Positions 10,977-22,226 of a stretch of 64,000 bases of DNA are shown here, piece after piece (the stretch's first letter is position 1; every line of letters begins with the position of its first letter). Position numbers and translations under genes: made by a program. Under the pieces are notes generated by a model. It saw only the letters and a program-made list of their open reading frames with translations, was not told where the DNA came from and did no database searches. The stretch lies in assembly GCA_026936335.1 (NCBI GenBank), contig JAPMXV010000049.1, positions 186,001-250,000 on the forward strand, written 5' to 3'. This DNA is from Mantamonas sphyraenae (lineage: Eukaryota; CRuMs; Mantamonadidae).

Positions 10977-11113
10977 GTTTTGTGTGGACAGCACGGGACA
11001 GGACAAGGAATGGACGTGTGGGCGAACGATTGTTCCTGTTCTCAATTTGTGTCTGTGTCTGTGTGTGTGCGGTGTGCCTCCCTCCCTCTCTGCATTGGAT
11101 TCCCCAGTGGACG

Positions 11114-12094
11114 TCACACCTTGCTCTCAAAGTCGTTGAGCAGGGCCTGCACCTTGTCCTGGTCGCGCACCTGGTTGTTGGCCCACTCACTGCGCTCGTG
11201 CGGATAGTGGACAATGAAGTGGTTGGGAATGGCCTTGAACTTGTAGCCCAGCTGGTACAGGTGATAGGCGTGCTGGATCTTGTCGTTGCCATAGTAGAGG
11301 AAACGTTCGTCGTACTGTGGCACGTCCAGAGTCGAGGCAACCACGTACGGCTCGTACCGGTGGTAGTATGTGATGTCGTACATCGAGTCGGCTGTGTACC
11401 AGAACTTGTAGTTGGTGGAGCGGATGTGGGGCACCTCGTCGACACCCTCAAACATGGGCCGGGTCAGCTTGTCGTCCACAGCCTTGAGCAGCGCCTTCTT
11501 GGTGGTGGGGATGCTGTTGGGGTGTCCCAGATGCTCAAAACACGGCACTACAAACACAGAGTCGGTCATCTGCGCCTGCAGCTCCTTGTTGTGCTCTTGG
11601 AAGTAGTCGAGCAGCGTGTCGTCCGGCACAAAGTCCACGTCCAGCAGGAAGCTGAGATGAGTCTCTGCCAACTGCATGGCACGGTTCCTCAGGATGTTGA
11701 CTGGGTATTGGTAGGAGGAGGAGGCAAAGATGCAGAAGCGGATCGAGCCCGGGTGGCGCGCAATGACCTCCCGCTCAAAGGCTTCAATTTGCGGCAGCTC
11801 CGTGGTGAAATTGCGCACGAAAAAGGCGATGGCTGCGTCCCCCTTCCATCGCTGCATGATATTCCGCAAGGCAGGCATGCGGTCCAGCGACAGATGAGTG
11901 ACCAGCGTCACGCCGTCGCGCATTTGGTTCGCTCGCGGATCCACCTTGCCCGTGTCCCGCGCCCTGCGGAACACAGCGGCTCCGATGAGCCAGCACACAT
12001 ACAATGCAACCATCAGTCCCACCAGCTTGGCGGGGCTCATCCGCCGAACCCGATCCAGGATTCCGCCGTTGTTTCGGGGACGAGGAACGCGCAT
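11114..12094 (-). CDS. GT49 (LARGE/B4GAT1-type) glycosyltransferase
   Basis: A 326-residue single-exon type II membrane protein with a short basic N-terminus, a transmembrane segment at about residues 24-42 (LVGLMVALYVCWLIGAAVF) and a lumenal catalytic domain. Family signatures of Glyco_transf_49: YPVNILRNRAMQLA, the DXD motif LLDVDFVPDD, RYEPYVVAS, YDERFLYYGNDKIQHAY, and FIVHYPHERS near the C-terminus. In animals LARGE and B4GAT1 add xylose and glucuronate to O-mannosyl glycans; the donor specificity here cannot be read from sequence. It converges on the LRR gene with a 137-bp gap. Confidence 0.85.
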   Translation of the reverse strand: MRVPRPRNNGGILDRVRRMSPAKLVGLMVALYVCWLIGAAVFRRARDTGKVDPRANQMRDGVTLVTHLSLDRMPALRNIMQRWKGDAAIAFFVRNFTTELPQIEAFEREVIARHPGSIRFCIFASSSYQYPVNILRNRAMQLAETHLSFLLDVDFVPDDTLLDYFQEHNKELQAQMTDSVFVVPCFEHLGHPNSIPTTKKALLKAVDDKLTRPMFEGVDEVPHIRSTNYKFWYTADSMYDITYYHRYEPYVVASTLDVPQYDERFLYYGNDKIQHAYHLYQLGYKFKAIPNHFIVHYPHERSEWANNQVRDQDKVQALLNDFESKV

Positions 12095-12499
12095 CCGGAC
12101 TACAACCTGGGGGTTGCCTCTGCCCGCGCATGCAGTCCCTCCCTACCTGCACCGGCTGTGTGTCGTCTTTCTCACTCGTGTCTGCGTGGGTTGGACCCGA
12201 GTGTGGCCTCCCACAGGCGTTTTGTTTGCGGCTGCTGTAGCCAGGTCACACCGCAGGGCTGCGCAGAAGCTCACACAACCGCAACCATGCCCCTGTGTGC
12301 ATGAGACCCTTGTCCACCACGCATGGCCTGGCGAATCGACCAAACGGATTCGACATTATCCAGATGTCACTCCACATCTTATCCAGACGAGGAGGGGCAC
12401 GCCAGCGTCGGCTGACGTCATTTCGGCGTTTTTGATTTCGCGAGTGCGTTGCCACCTGCCCGCCCACCCCAAAAAACCCCCCAACAACAACCCAAGCAC
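12095..12499. promoter_or_regulatory. divergent intergenic region, GT49 enzyme and inositol-phosphate synthase
   Basis: 405 bp between two start codons. A perfect palindromic TGACGTCA (CRE/ATF-type bZIP site) lies at 12413-12420, about 80 bp before the inositol-3-phosphate synthase ATG. A C/A-rich leader follows it. No further elements recognised. Confidence 0.45.
12413..12420. promoter_or_regulatory. CRE-like palindrome TGACGTCA
   Basis: A perfect 8-bp match to the cAMP-response-element consensus bound by CREB/ATF bZIP factors, placed in the promoter window of the INO1-type gene. Function is inferred from the motif and its position only. Confidence 0.4.
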
Positions 12500-13502
12500 A
12501 TGTTTGCAAGCAATTTCAACGTGATCTCCGACGACGTGAAGCAAGACCAGGACTACCTGTACTCGTCGTACACGTACCACACCACAGTGGTGGAGCCTGT
12601 GGGCGTGAGCAGCGAAAGCAAAGACGAAGAGACGTCGTCGAGCAGCGCCACGGTGCAGTCCACGCGTGTGGGCGGATTCAACATCAAACCGGTGCAAGTG
12701 GATTACAACTTCCGCACAGAGACCAAGGTTCCCAAGACGGGTCTCATGATGGTCGGCTGGGGCGGCAACAACGGTTCCACCCTGACCGCCTCGTTGCTGG
12801 CCAACAAGAAGTACGTTGTCCTTGTGCCAGCCCCACCTCCTATTTCCCTGCCTTTCCACATCGCATCTCGCGTCCACGCACGCGCAGGGTTGGAGCCCTT
12901 CCGGCCCGCATTGCACTGCGAGGCGCGTGTCCGGAGCGGCGCCCTCGCATGCGACACGCCCCAACTCGAGCTTCGTTGCCCTTTTTCCTGCCCATCGCCA
13001 CCCCGTGGACGCTGTGCACACCACGCCACAAGCCCATACGGCATGGCCCACGTGAGTGCGACATACACTGACCCACGTCGTGGCCTGTCTGCAATCTCGC
13101 ACACAGCAACATCGAGTGGCACACAAAGGAGGGCGTGCAGAAGCCCAACTACTTTGGCAGCGTGACGCAGGCCACCACCATCCACGTCGGCACTACCGCC
13201 CAGGGCCAGGACTGCTACGTGCCCTTCAATGCCCTCCTGCCCATGGTCAACCCCAACGACCTCGTCATCGGTGGCTGGGACATCTCGGATGCTAACTTGG
13301 CCGAGGCCATGCAGCGAGCCCAGGTTCTCCCCTACGACCTCCAGCGCCAGCTTGAGCCCCTCATGGAGAATCTGCAACCCCTGCCCTCCGTCTACTTCCC
13401 CGACTTTATTGCCTCCAACCAGGAGCAGCGTGCAAACAACGTGCTCAAGGGCACCAAGCAGGAACTCCTCGCCCAGCTGCGTGCAGACATCAGGTACGCC
13501 CC

Positions 13503-13554
<52 letters not shown>

Positions 13555-14776
13555 CACACAACTCCCCCCGTTTATCCCTATGGACTTGTCCCGCATCCAA
13601 ACCTCTGCCCTCCCCCGCCCGGCCATTCAGGTGTTGGCACCTGCCTTTTCGCAGCTCGTGTTGCGGACCATTCGCTTTTTGCGGCGGCTGACGGGCTCCG
13701 GGAAAACCGCCCCCCAACGTCACGGCCCCGCACATCCACACACCGGCCCACCATGGCTCCGTGGCTCACACCATCGCTCGCGTACATGCGCCATACACGT
13801 GCTGCACCGACCTCACAGGCAATTCAAGGAGGACAACGCTCTGGACAAGGTGGTGGTCATCTGGACGGCCAACACCGAGCGCTTCGCGGACGTTCGCGAC
13901 GGCCTCAACGACACGGCAGAGAACCTGCTGGCGTCCATCGAGAGCGACGAGGAGGAAGTGTCTGCCTCGACTCTGTTTGCAGTGGCCTCCATCCTCGAGG
14001 GCACCACCTATATCAACGGAAGCCCGCAAAACACATTTGTGCCGGGAGTGATTGAGCTGGCCGAGCAGCACAAGGTCATGATTGCAGGCGACGACTTCAA
14101 GAGTGGCCAAACCAAGTTCAAGTCGGTGCTGGTGGACTTTCTGGTCAATGCAGGCATCAAGCCCACGGCCATCACGTCGTACAACCACCTGGGCAACAAC
14201 GACGGCCTGAATCTGTCGGCCCCGAAGCAGTTCCGCTCCAAGGAGGTGTCCAAGAGCAACGTCGTCGACGACATGGTTGCCTCCAACCCGCTCCTGTATG
14301 GCGAGGACGAGCACCCGGACCACACCGTGGTCATCAAGTATGTGCCCACTGTCGGCGACAGCAAGCGTGCCATGGACGAGTATGTCTCGGATATCTTTAT
14401 GAACGGCAGGAACACCATCAGCCTGCACAACACCTGCGAAGACTCTCTCCTGGCTGCTCCACTCATCCTCGACCTTGCCATCCTCGGCGAGCTCATGGAA
14501 CGCATCACCTACAAGACCGGCGACATGGATGACTACGAAGAGTTCCATCCCGTGCTCAGCATCCTGTCATATATGCTCAAGGCACCCCTCACCGCACAAG
14601 GAACCCCCCTTGTCAACGCCCTCTTCCGCCAGCGCGCTGCCATCGAGAACCTCCTCAAGGCCTGCATCGGCATGCAGCCCACAAACAACATGCACCTTGA
14701 GTTCAAAACCCCGTCTGTGGTCATGCCCAAGATTGCTGACAGCGAGAAGCAGACCGAGGCCGAGCTCAAGGCCTGA
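12500..14776 (+). CDS. INO1: inositol-3-phosphate synthase
   Basis: Converts glucose-6-phosphate to myo-inositol-3-phosphate with NAD+, the first step of inositol and phosphoinositide synthesis in the cytosol. Three exons, 12500-12810, 13107-13493 and 13819-14776, give 551 residues, slightly longer than the usual 510-535. Donors are GTACGT and GTACGC. Visible motifs: Rossmann [37 protein letters not shown]-type [33 protein letters not shown], the catalytic-region [10 protein letters not shown], and [28 protein letters not shown] (in segments) in the tetramerisation part. Residues 1-60 are an acidic and Ser-rich extension. Intron 2 carries a long CA microsatellite. Confidence 0.95.
13502..13561 (+). 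repeat. CA dinucleotide microsatellite
   Basis: About 30 near-perfect CA units with one CG interruption, inside intron 2 of the inositol-3-phosphate synthase gene, starting just after the donor. Confidence 0.9.
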
Positions 14777-14967
14777 GCAAGCACGGGCTTAAGCTCTTCA
14801 CGTTCCCAACTTTGGCGCGCACATACACTTCACACCACTCCCAAATGGCGGCGCCACGCGCTGTCTGTAGGCCATGGGACCCCCTACGCTGATGGCAACC
14901 ACACAACGCCCAGCACAAAACGCAATGACAAACTTGGATCTCCAATTTGACCACTTTTTCTCCTCAC

Positions 14968-15885
14968 TCATTCTTCTGTCCTCTGCCGCTTGAGCCCATC
15001 CTGCTGCTGCGTTCCCTCCAAGGAATATCCTTGACTTTGCTCCTCGTCTCCTTCTTCCGCCTCCTCCCTCGTTCGCTTCAACGATGGCTGGAACGCTGCT
15101 GTGCCTGTTCCCACCCCCTGTGGAGCCTGGCTCCCGCCACCAAAGCTCCCGCTGCTGCTGCTACTGCTGCTGCTGCTACTGCTGCTGCTGCTGCTACTGC
15201 TGCTGTTCATGTTGTTGTTGTTGTTGTTGTTGTTGTTGTACATCGGGTGCTGTTGCGGCGGGCCTCGCGGAGGGTACATCCCACCCGGATATCCTCCTCC
15301 CTGCATGCCCATGGGCATGCCACGACCAGCTCCCTGCGGCGGCATTCCCATCATTCCGCCGTGCATGCCCATGTGAGGCTGGCCACGCCCACCACCCATC
15401 GCTGTCGACGCCCAAGTGTTAGCCAGTGGGTTGCCCGCGGAATGCACGCCTCCTCTTGACCTACAAACTCCTCCCACACCCAACGTACGCATCCCCATCG
15501 GCATTCCCATCGGCATTCCTCGTCCACCGTGCATTGGAATCATCCCTCCTCCAGCCATGGGCCCCATCCCCATTGGCATTCCTTGTTGCGGCCCTCCATC
15601 CGCGTTTCCCGAGTTGCCACCCATCTTCTGCTCAGCACAAACGCAAACCACCGGGTGTGTGTGTGAGCTCCAACCCAAACAACGTCTACCAACCCCCACA
15701 CACATTCCCACCTCCCTTCCCTTCCCTCCCTGCAAGCTCACCTCGGCCATCCACTCCTGGTAAAACTTGGTGTAGTGGTCCCGCACAGCCTCCTTGTGCA
15801 CACGGCCCTTGTTGTGTGACCGCCGCATGTTGATTGAGCTGTGCGTCAGAAAGATATCGCAGTAGTCACAGTAATACTTGACCAT
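14968..15885 (-). CDS. SNRPC: U1 small nuclear ribonucleoprotein C
   Basis: U1 snRNP subunit that stabilises pairing of U1 with 5' splice sites. Exons 15742-15885 and 14968-15627 (donor GTGAGC, acceptor GAGCAG) give 267 residues. Residues 1-48 are the diagnostic C2H2 zinc finger, [19 protein letters not shown], then [16 protein letters not shown]. The rest is the family's Met/Gly/Pro-rich tail (repeats of GMPMGM, PPRGPP), an Asn run and a Ser run encoded by trinucleotide repeats, and a charged end ([15 protein letters not shown]). The intron is 114 bp and in frame, so retention would not break the protein. It diverges from IPP isomerase with almost no spacer. Confidence 0.93.
   Translation of the reverse strand: MVKYYCDYCDIFLTHSSINMRRSHNKGRVHKEAVRDHYTKFYQEWMAEVSLQGGKGREVGMCVGVGRRCLGWSSHTHPVVCVCAEQKMGGNSGNADGGPQQGMPMGMGPMAGGGMIPMHGGRGMPMGMPMGMRTLGVGGVCRSRGGVHSAGNPLANTWASTAMGGGRGQPHMGMHGGMMGMPPQGAGRGMPMGMQGGGYPGGMYPPRGPPQQHPMYNNNNNNNNNMNSSSSSSSSSSSSSSSSSSGSFGGGSQAPQGVGTGTAAFQPSLKRTREEAEEGDEEQSQGYSLEGTQQQDGLKRQRTEE
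15150..15240. repeat. CTG/CTA and GTT trinucleotide runs
   Basis: Adjacent runs on the plus strand, read on the minus strand as an Asn tract (AAC codons) followed by a Ser tract (AGC/AGT codons) in the U1-C tail. Such runs are prone to length variation. Confidence 0.85.
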
Positions 15886-16916
15886 GGCTTCTGCTTGCCA
15901 CAGCCTGCGCTCTCGCCGCCACAAACAACGGACAACACACATGGTATTGTTCTCCACATCCCAGCCTCCCTCTCACCGCCCCCACACACTCACACCCTCC
16001 TCTGTCAATCGCATGCACAACACCCCCCTTCCCCTTCCACCTCATCCCGATCTCTCTGCGACCCACGCCAACCGCATGCTGCAACGTTCCGCCCCTTCTC
16101 GCAGAGCGAAGAGATTTTTGCAGGCTGCGACGAGGAGCAGATCCGCCTCATGGCTGAGGAGTGCATCCTGATCGACCGTGATGACGCCGTCACCGGCCAT
16201 GACTCGAAAAAGAACTGCCACCTGATGGAAAACATCGAAACGGGTCTCCTCCATCGTGCCTTTTCCGTGTTTCTCTTCACCCCCTCGGGCGAGCTCGTCC
16301 TCCAGAAGCGTGCTAGCGAAAAGATCACCTTTCCCGACCACTGGACAAACACGTGCTGCTCCCATCCCCTGTACAGAGAGGAGGAGCTCGAGGCCAAGGG
16401 CCAGCTCGGCGTCCGCCGCGCCGCTCGCCGCAAGCTCGAGCACGAGCTCGGCATTGACCCCAAGAACATCGACCTCGACGAGTTTGTTTTCATCACCCGC
16501 ATCCACTACCTTGCTGCCTCTGATCCCGTCTGGGGCGAACACGAGAGTACGTTTTGCAGTCCCCTTCCATCCCTCACAAACCCAACACGCACCCCCAACT
16601 CTCACCCAAACTCACTCCCTCCTCCCCTCCCACCGCCTTCCTAGTCGACTATGTCCTTTTCCTTCAGAAGGACCTTGAACTCCAACCCAACCCCAACGAG
16701 GTCTCCGACGTCAAGTACGTCACCCAGAGCGACCTGACCGCCATGGTCCAAGAGGCCGAAGAGGGCAAGCTGCTCCTCACTCCCTGGTTCAAGCTCATCA
16801 ACGACAAGTTCCTCTACGCTCACTGGGATGCCCTGCTCAACAAGAGCCTCAACCCCAGTGACGAGGAGAACGAGTCCATTCTCCGCCTCGGCTTTGATGA
16901 CGACAAGGAGCAGTAG
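15884..16916 (+). CDS. IDI1: isopentenyl-diphosphate delta-isomerase (type I)
   Basis: Interconverts IPP and DMAPP, feeding isoprenoid, sterol and prenyl-anchor synthesis. Main exons are 16105-16546 and 16645-16916, joined as GEHE-I-DYVLF through a GTACGT donor and CTAG acceptor. The body matches the family end to end: [33 protein letters not shown], the catalytic Cys in TNTCCSHPL, Nudix-like [13 protein letters not shown], catalytic Glu in WGEHE, and the conserved TPWFKLI. The first coding exon is not certain. A donor at 15944 could follow a bare ATG (15941) or a 20-codon basic leader starting at 15884, which would overlap the start codon of U1-C on the other strand. Confidence 0.9.
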
Positions 16917-16975
16917 CCAGTGTCCACAATACAGCCAAAGCATTCATCTCCATTCCTTTCCATTTCCAGACCCCC

Positions 16976-19900
16976 TCACAACAGGTCCAAATCTCCCGCC
17001 TTCAACATCAGCACCCTTTCTTCCAGCGCCACATTGATTTGCTTCAACAACGCGTACTTGTCTTGCACTGCCTCCAACTGTTGCTGCGAGCTCTTCTTCA
17101 CCCTGTCCAGCATCACCTTTTGCTGTTCGATCACTGCATGCAATCGTTGTTTCTCTTCCACCTGCTCCAACAGCTTCTGCTTGTGCTGCTGCACCAATTC
17201 CCGGGTCGCCGTCGCCAGTCGCTCCTCCTCCCATCCCAGCTGCCTCTTCAGCTCTTCGTTTTCCTCCCGCAGTTCCGCCAGCGCTCCTTCTCCCTTTTCA
17301 CGACCCCCTGGGCCAGATGCCACTTGCTGTTCCACAAACTGAGCCATTGTCTGCGACATCAACGTCACATGCCGCTCCAACTCTTCCGTCCTCGCCAACC
17401 GGGTTCCTTGTGTGCTCACCAGCGCCTCCAGTTCCGCAATTCGTTCCCGTTTAGCTTGTAGATCCAACTGCAGCCCCGCAATCGTCCTCTCCTGCTCGCT
17501 GTACTCCTGTTGCATCAGCACGTTGTGTTCTCCCACCTTTTGCCGCTCCCTCTTCACCTGCTCCAGCTTTCCGTTGATCTCTTCCTCCCGCCTTGCTGCT
17601 TCCAGCTTCACACGCTCCACCTCTTCCTTTTCGCTGTTCAGTGCCTGTGTCAGCGACACCAGGTTGCCCCGTTGCAGTCGTACCTTGCGCTGCAATTCTT
17701 CCACATTGGCTGCTCGCTCCTTCGCTTCCACTACCTCCCAGTGCAGCTCCTTGATGCGCTCCACGTGCAGCTCACGCACATATTGCTCGTACAGGAGCTC
17801 ATTCCGCAGCAACGCAATTTCCCCTTTGTACACACGGCCCTCCACTCCCTCGTACGCCCTCTCATCCTCCCCAGCCTCCTCCTCTTCGCTTCCACCCTCT
17901 TGTGTCTTTCGCATCCCTTGCACACGTGTCTTGCCGCTGCCCATGCGCATCGATTCTTGCAGCAGCGTTTGCAGACGCATCACCTGCTCCAGGTTCACTG
18001 CACTCTTGTCCGCCTCAAACGCATTCAACCACTCCTCCACCTCTTGCTGCGCTGCAATCGATGATAGTCCACTGGCGCTGTTTGTCATCGTTCGTACGGG
18101 CGTGTGACGCTTGAACGCGCTCCCACCCACTCCAAACTCCTCCTCCCCATCTTCCTCCAGCGTCTCCAGCCCTCCCAGCGTGCCCGACGTCCCTGCACTC
18201 GCCACGCTGCTTCGGTCGTCGTCACTTTCCCGCTCACTCACTCCCAGCATGCTCGACGAGAAGGTGCGCCGCCCACCCATCTCTCGTTTCGGTGTGCGCG
18301 ACCGCCCCTGCGATCGCACAGACCCTCCTGAGTAGCTGCGCGGAATACCCATGCGTGTTGATGCCCGAACTTCCTTTGTCTCCTTTGCAGACATTGTCCG
18401 CGGCATCACGCGCACATCTCCCCCATCCCCCTGCCCGCCATCTCCAATCCCCGCATCTCCGCCTCCCTCTCGCGGTGAATCCAGATCCAGCATCCCCACA
18501 AACGGCGACTCTCCTTCCTCGCTCATGATTTTGGTCTGCTGCCCGGCATGCGTCTCTTCAATGTGTGTCGAACTCACCGAATAGTGCAACCGCGTTGCGC
18601 TTTCCACACGCTGCAGCATCGTCGGCGCACTGAATCTCAATCTCTCCGGATCCAGCTCCTGCGCTTTCGACAGCATCAAGCCAGGGTGCAAACGCACTCC
18701 TTGGATCAGCGGCTGTACCCAGTCTCGGAACTGCTCCAGGCGCTCGCACTCCCGATGGATGTGCTCTGTAAAGTGGATTGGGAACGCACCGTACAGCGCA
18801 GCAAACAGCAACGAAACACTCTGTTTGAAATGTCCCACAAGTTTGCGGTCCTCGCTAGGCCACACCCCGGACGACCTTCGCCGCGGCGACTGCAACGACA
18901 ACGGCAACGACTGCTTGCTGCTGTGCCTGTCTGTATCCAGCTGCAACTCATCCACAATCACCTCTCCGTTCTTCCCGTACGCTGGCTGGTCCACAGACTC
19001 GTACTCGTACGACGTTGCTGTTTCTTCTGGTGTGAATGCCTTGCCCGGAGTCGACTTGGAAGACATGCTCCCTGCGGCGTACTCCTTGCTCCGCGGCGGG
19101 TTGTTGGCCGATGTAAACGCAGCCATCTGTTCTTTCACAGACGCAGACATCCCTGACGACGACGATGACGATGAAACTCCCTCTCCGTCCCGCTGACCCT
19201 GCTTTGCGCTCGGCACGTCCTGGACGTGCCCTGCCGAGAAAAACAGTCTCTGGTCACCGCCATCATCCATGGCTCCCTGTCCAGTCCCTCCCTCCGCCTC
19301 TTCGTGATATCCGTCCAGCTGCAGCATGCTCCACAACCACTCAAACTCGCTCAGCTGGCTGCAATTGGCCAACAGCAGCAACCGCGAAAAGATGCTTGAC
19401 ATTTCGCCCAGATGTGGCATAAACGAGATCACACTGGACAGAAATGCCATTACGACTGCGTTCACCGTAGAGGTGAGCAGCACAACATCCGTGCTCCTGT
19501 GCAACGTCCAGAAGAGCTGCGGTAGCAGATTGCTCGATGCAAGTGTGTGCGTGTCCTTCACATTGGCCGCCAGCACATGGTTCAGCAACAGCACCAGTGC
19601 CAACCGGTGATTTTCGCTGTCGTAGTACTCTGAACACTGTTCAAACAGCTGCTTGCACTGCTTTTCGGCCACCTGCAGGATCACCCGCAGCGCAAGCTTG
19701 CTCTGTGTCTCTATGTACTTCTCCAACACAAGTTCACGGAACCTGGCACTCATCTTGCACAGGGTTATCGAAAGCTCGCACAGAACCCTGTGTGTGCACG
19801 GGTGCCATATCCTCTGTGTCAGCGTGTCGCGTCGTGCGGAAATGCGAATGGACACTCAGTCCCGCCCCAACACGGATTCACACCCGCCCGAAACCCACTC

Positions 19901-20298
19901 TTGCAGCTCCAAATCACGTGTGTTGAATACATTCAGAATCAGCGAGAAGTATGACGTGGCCTTCTCCGCACTCTCCAGGGCGCACACAAAGCGTTGAATG
20001 TAGCGGAACAACGTCGTTGCCTGCTTCGTGTCGATCTGCTGGATCGATTTGAAGTGCTCTGTGGATGTGGTGAAAAACAAAGGAGTGATACGCATGTCCA
20101 AGATGTGTCAGCTCCCCGCTCGTGAAGCTACCGAGCTCCCGGCCTCGACCTACGCGGTTGCAAGAGTTCAACCACATTGAGCGCCGTGTTCACGCTCACA
20201 CTCGCCAGTCGTTCCAATGCCTCGCATGCCTCCTCGTCAAACTGGCCCTTGATGACAGCAGAAGACACTGCATTCGCCAATTCCTGTGTCGACGTCAT
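16976..20298 (-). CDS. TSC1: hamartin, TSC1 tumour-suppressor homologue
   Basis: Scaffold of the TSC complex that stabilises TSC2 and restrains Rheb-TORC1 signalling. The large exon is 16976-19787. Its N-terminal helical core matches TSC1: LVLEKYIETQSKLALRVIL, TDVVLLTSTVNAVVMAFLS, FAALYGAFPIHFTEHI, FRDWVQPLIQGVRLHPGL and the ELDPERLRF stretch. After about 400 low-complexity residues (Ser/Gly/Glu) comes a long C-terminal coiled coil (about 250 residues), as in the family. Upstream exons at 20154-20298 (ATG, MTSTQELANAV) and 19884-20058 join in frame with GTAGGT and GTGTGA donors, giving about 1043 residues. This 5' part is my reconstruction; it could instead be a separate short gene, with TSC1 starting at the ATG at about 19753. 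Confidence 0.8.
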
Positions 20299-20677
20299 GT
20301 TCGGGCAACTTTTTGGTTGCAGCTGCGCGCACGGCCAATTCCCTCTCAAGGGCCATGAAGCATGAAGACACGTCACCAATGAAACAGAGGAAACAAGTCC
20401 AACACCCCATCCCACTCCCCTCTCCCCGTCCCCTCTCCCTCCACAACACCCACTTCCCAAACCAACTTCCCATTCGCTGCACTGTTGCTTACATTGTCCA
20501 TGGCTCTGGCAGCTCCTCCTCTTGCGTGCTCATCCTCTCCAACAAACACCACTCCCGAGTGCGTGTCCCCATCGCCTCCCTCCCCCGCCCACCTCCCTCC
20601 ACATCACACACACGCACACACATTGTGTCCTCTGTCCAACCACGCACACACATCCTGCGCCCACTCACACACACACC
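20299..20677. other. intergenic region before C9-methyltransferase copy 1
   Basis: 379 bp between the inferred TSC1 start and the stop codon of the frameshifted methyltransferase. From about 20372 rightward it belongs to the left inverted-repeat arm. It is pyrimidine-rich on the plus strand, with CA runs near 20600-20675. No gene recognised. Confidence 0.5.
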
Positions 20678-22155
20678 TTACTTCTTCAGCTTCGTCAGCT
20701 CGTCGTGCGGGTTTGCCCCCACAAACTGGTCTCGGTTGAACGTGTTGCTGTTCTTGTGGCCCACAAGCTGGTAGCACGCCGCAGTTCCCTGCCCGCTCGC
20801 CACAGTGCTCCACGCAAGGAAAAAGATCCACAGTCGCTGCAGCGACTCCGGGTACTTCTTCTTGTCCAGCCCGTCCTTGTTTGCCATAAAGTTGTCATAC
20901 CACGCATGCAGCGTGTGCGAGTAGTGACGACCAATCGTCTCCACGCTCTGCACCTCGAATCCAGCAAGCTCCATCTGCTTCACATACCAGTTCAGCGGCG
21001 TCGACGCATCCGCGTTCGGGAAGATGTACCTGCTCATAAACAGACCCCACGCCACGTCCTCCCAGTTGCTTCCCTGACGCAGGCCTGCAACCTGCATCAG
21101 AAACACTCCGTCGTCCGACAGCATGTTCTTGATCCCTGCCAGAAAGTCCTGAAAGTTCGCCAGACCCACGTGCTCCGCCATCTCGATCGCAGACACGCAG
21201 TCGAAACGCAGCGACGGGTCGATCTTGCGGTAGTCCATCTCCAGCACATTCACGTGTGTTCCCTCCTTCTTGTTCTGCTCGTTGCACCATGCCGCTCCCT
21301 CCGTGCTCAACGTCACCCCGGTTGCCTGCGCTCCGTGGTACTTCTCTGCATGTCGTGCCAGCGTGCCCCACCCGCACCCGATGTCCAGGTATCGGTCCCC
21401 CTCCTTCATGTGCAACTTCCTGCAAATCAGCTCCAGCTTGTTCGTCTGTGCCTGCTCCAGGCTCTCGCTCAGGTCCGTGTACACTCCGCTCGTGTACACC
21501 ATCATCGGGCCCAGGAACGCCCCAAACCAGTCGTTTCCACGGTCGTAGTGGTCCGCAATCTCTCGCTTTGCAGTGCCCAGGTCGTACATCCCAGATGCAA
21601 TTCCAGGCAGCAGCTGCAGGTACAGATGCTTCACCGTGCTCCACGTCACCCGCCAGCACAGAATTCGTACCGCTTCTCCAGCAGCTCCAGCATGTCCCCC
21701 TTCGGCGACACCTTCTCCTCACGGTACGCAATCAGGAACGTCGTCACAGGGATCTTGTTGCGTGCCCACGACTTCTTGAATCCCTCGTCATGGAACTCCA
21801 GGTACTTTGTCGTGTCTGCTGCCTCCGTTTGCATGTACACGAAGTTGTAAAGAGCCACCAAGCCCGCCACAATTGCAAAACCACTCCACCACGCCACATA
21901 CAGGCTTGACAGCACGCAGCCCACCGCCACAAGCGGCAGTGCGATCAGCTGCACAGCGATCAGCACAATAGGCGGGTCCGTCCACCGCGTCGACATCTGA
22001 TAACCACACTGTGCTCGCTCCATGGTCGAAAAGAGGTTTTCTTGGGGTTGGGTTCGTCGGGCACCTGTGTTGGACGCGTCCGCGCATTGACCACCATCCT
22101 CGGTTGTGCTGTGGGATATGACCCCACCACATCCTACTTCCATGTCCAGCGCAGC
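20372..22155. repeat. inverted segmental duplication, left arm
   Basis: About 1.78 kb whose reverse complement recurs at 34329-36117. It contains the whole C9-methyltransferase gene plus 3' and 5' flanks. Identity is very high, with scattered silent substitutions, one coding 1-bp deletion and a few flank differences. Confidence 0.92.
20678..22023 (-). pseudogene. sphingolipid C9-methyltransferase, copy 1, frameshifted
   Basis: Near-identical to the intact gene at 34461-35807 but 1 bp shorter. At 21660/21661 the GAATTCCTGTGC of the intact copy reads GAATTCTGTGC, shifting the frame after EKRYEF and giving a stop a few codons later. The N-terminal two transmembrane segments stay in the first frame; the whole SAM-binding domain (GYDR-type YDRGNDWF, LDIGCGWGTLA) stays open in the other. 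Either a recent pseudogene or a sequencing error; the rest of the gene shows no further decay. Confidence 0.85.
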
Positions 22156-22226
22156 CTGTGAATGAATTTACGTACGGAAAAACTTGTGCATTGGCGAGTT
22201 TGCAGGGTTGGAGAAGGAAATGCAAA

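Noticed and set aside
15441-15500. Possible second intron in U1-C (GTACGT near 15488)
   Set aside because: The only nearby acceptor gives a 28-bp intron and breaks the Met/Gly-rich frame; reading straight through is simpler.
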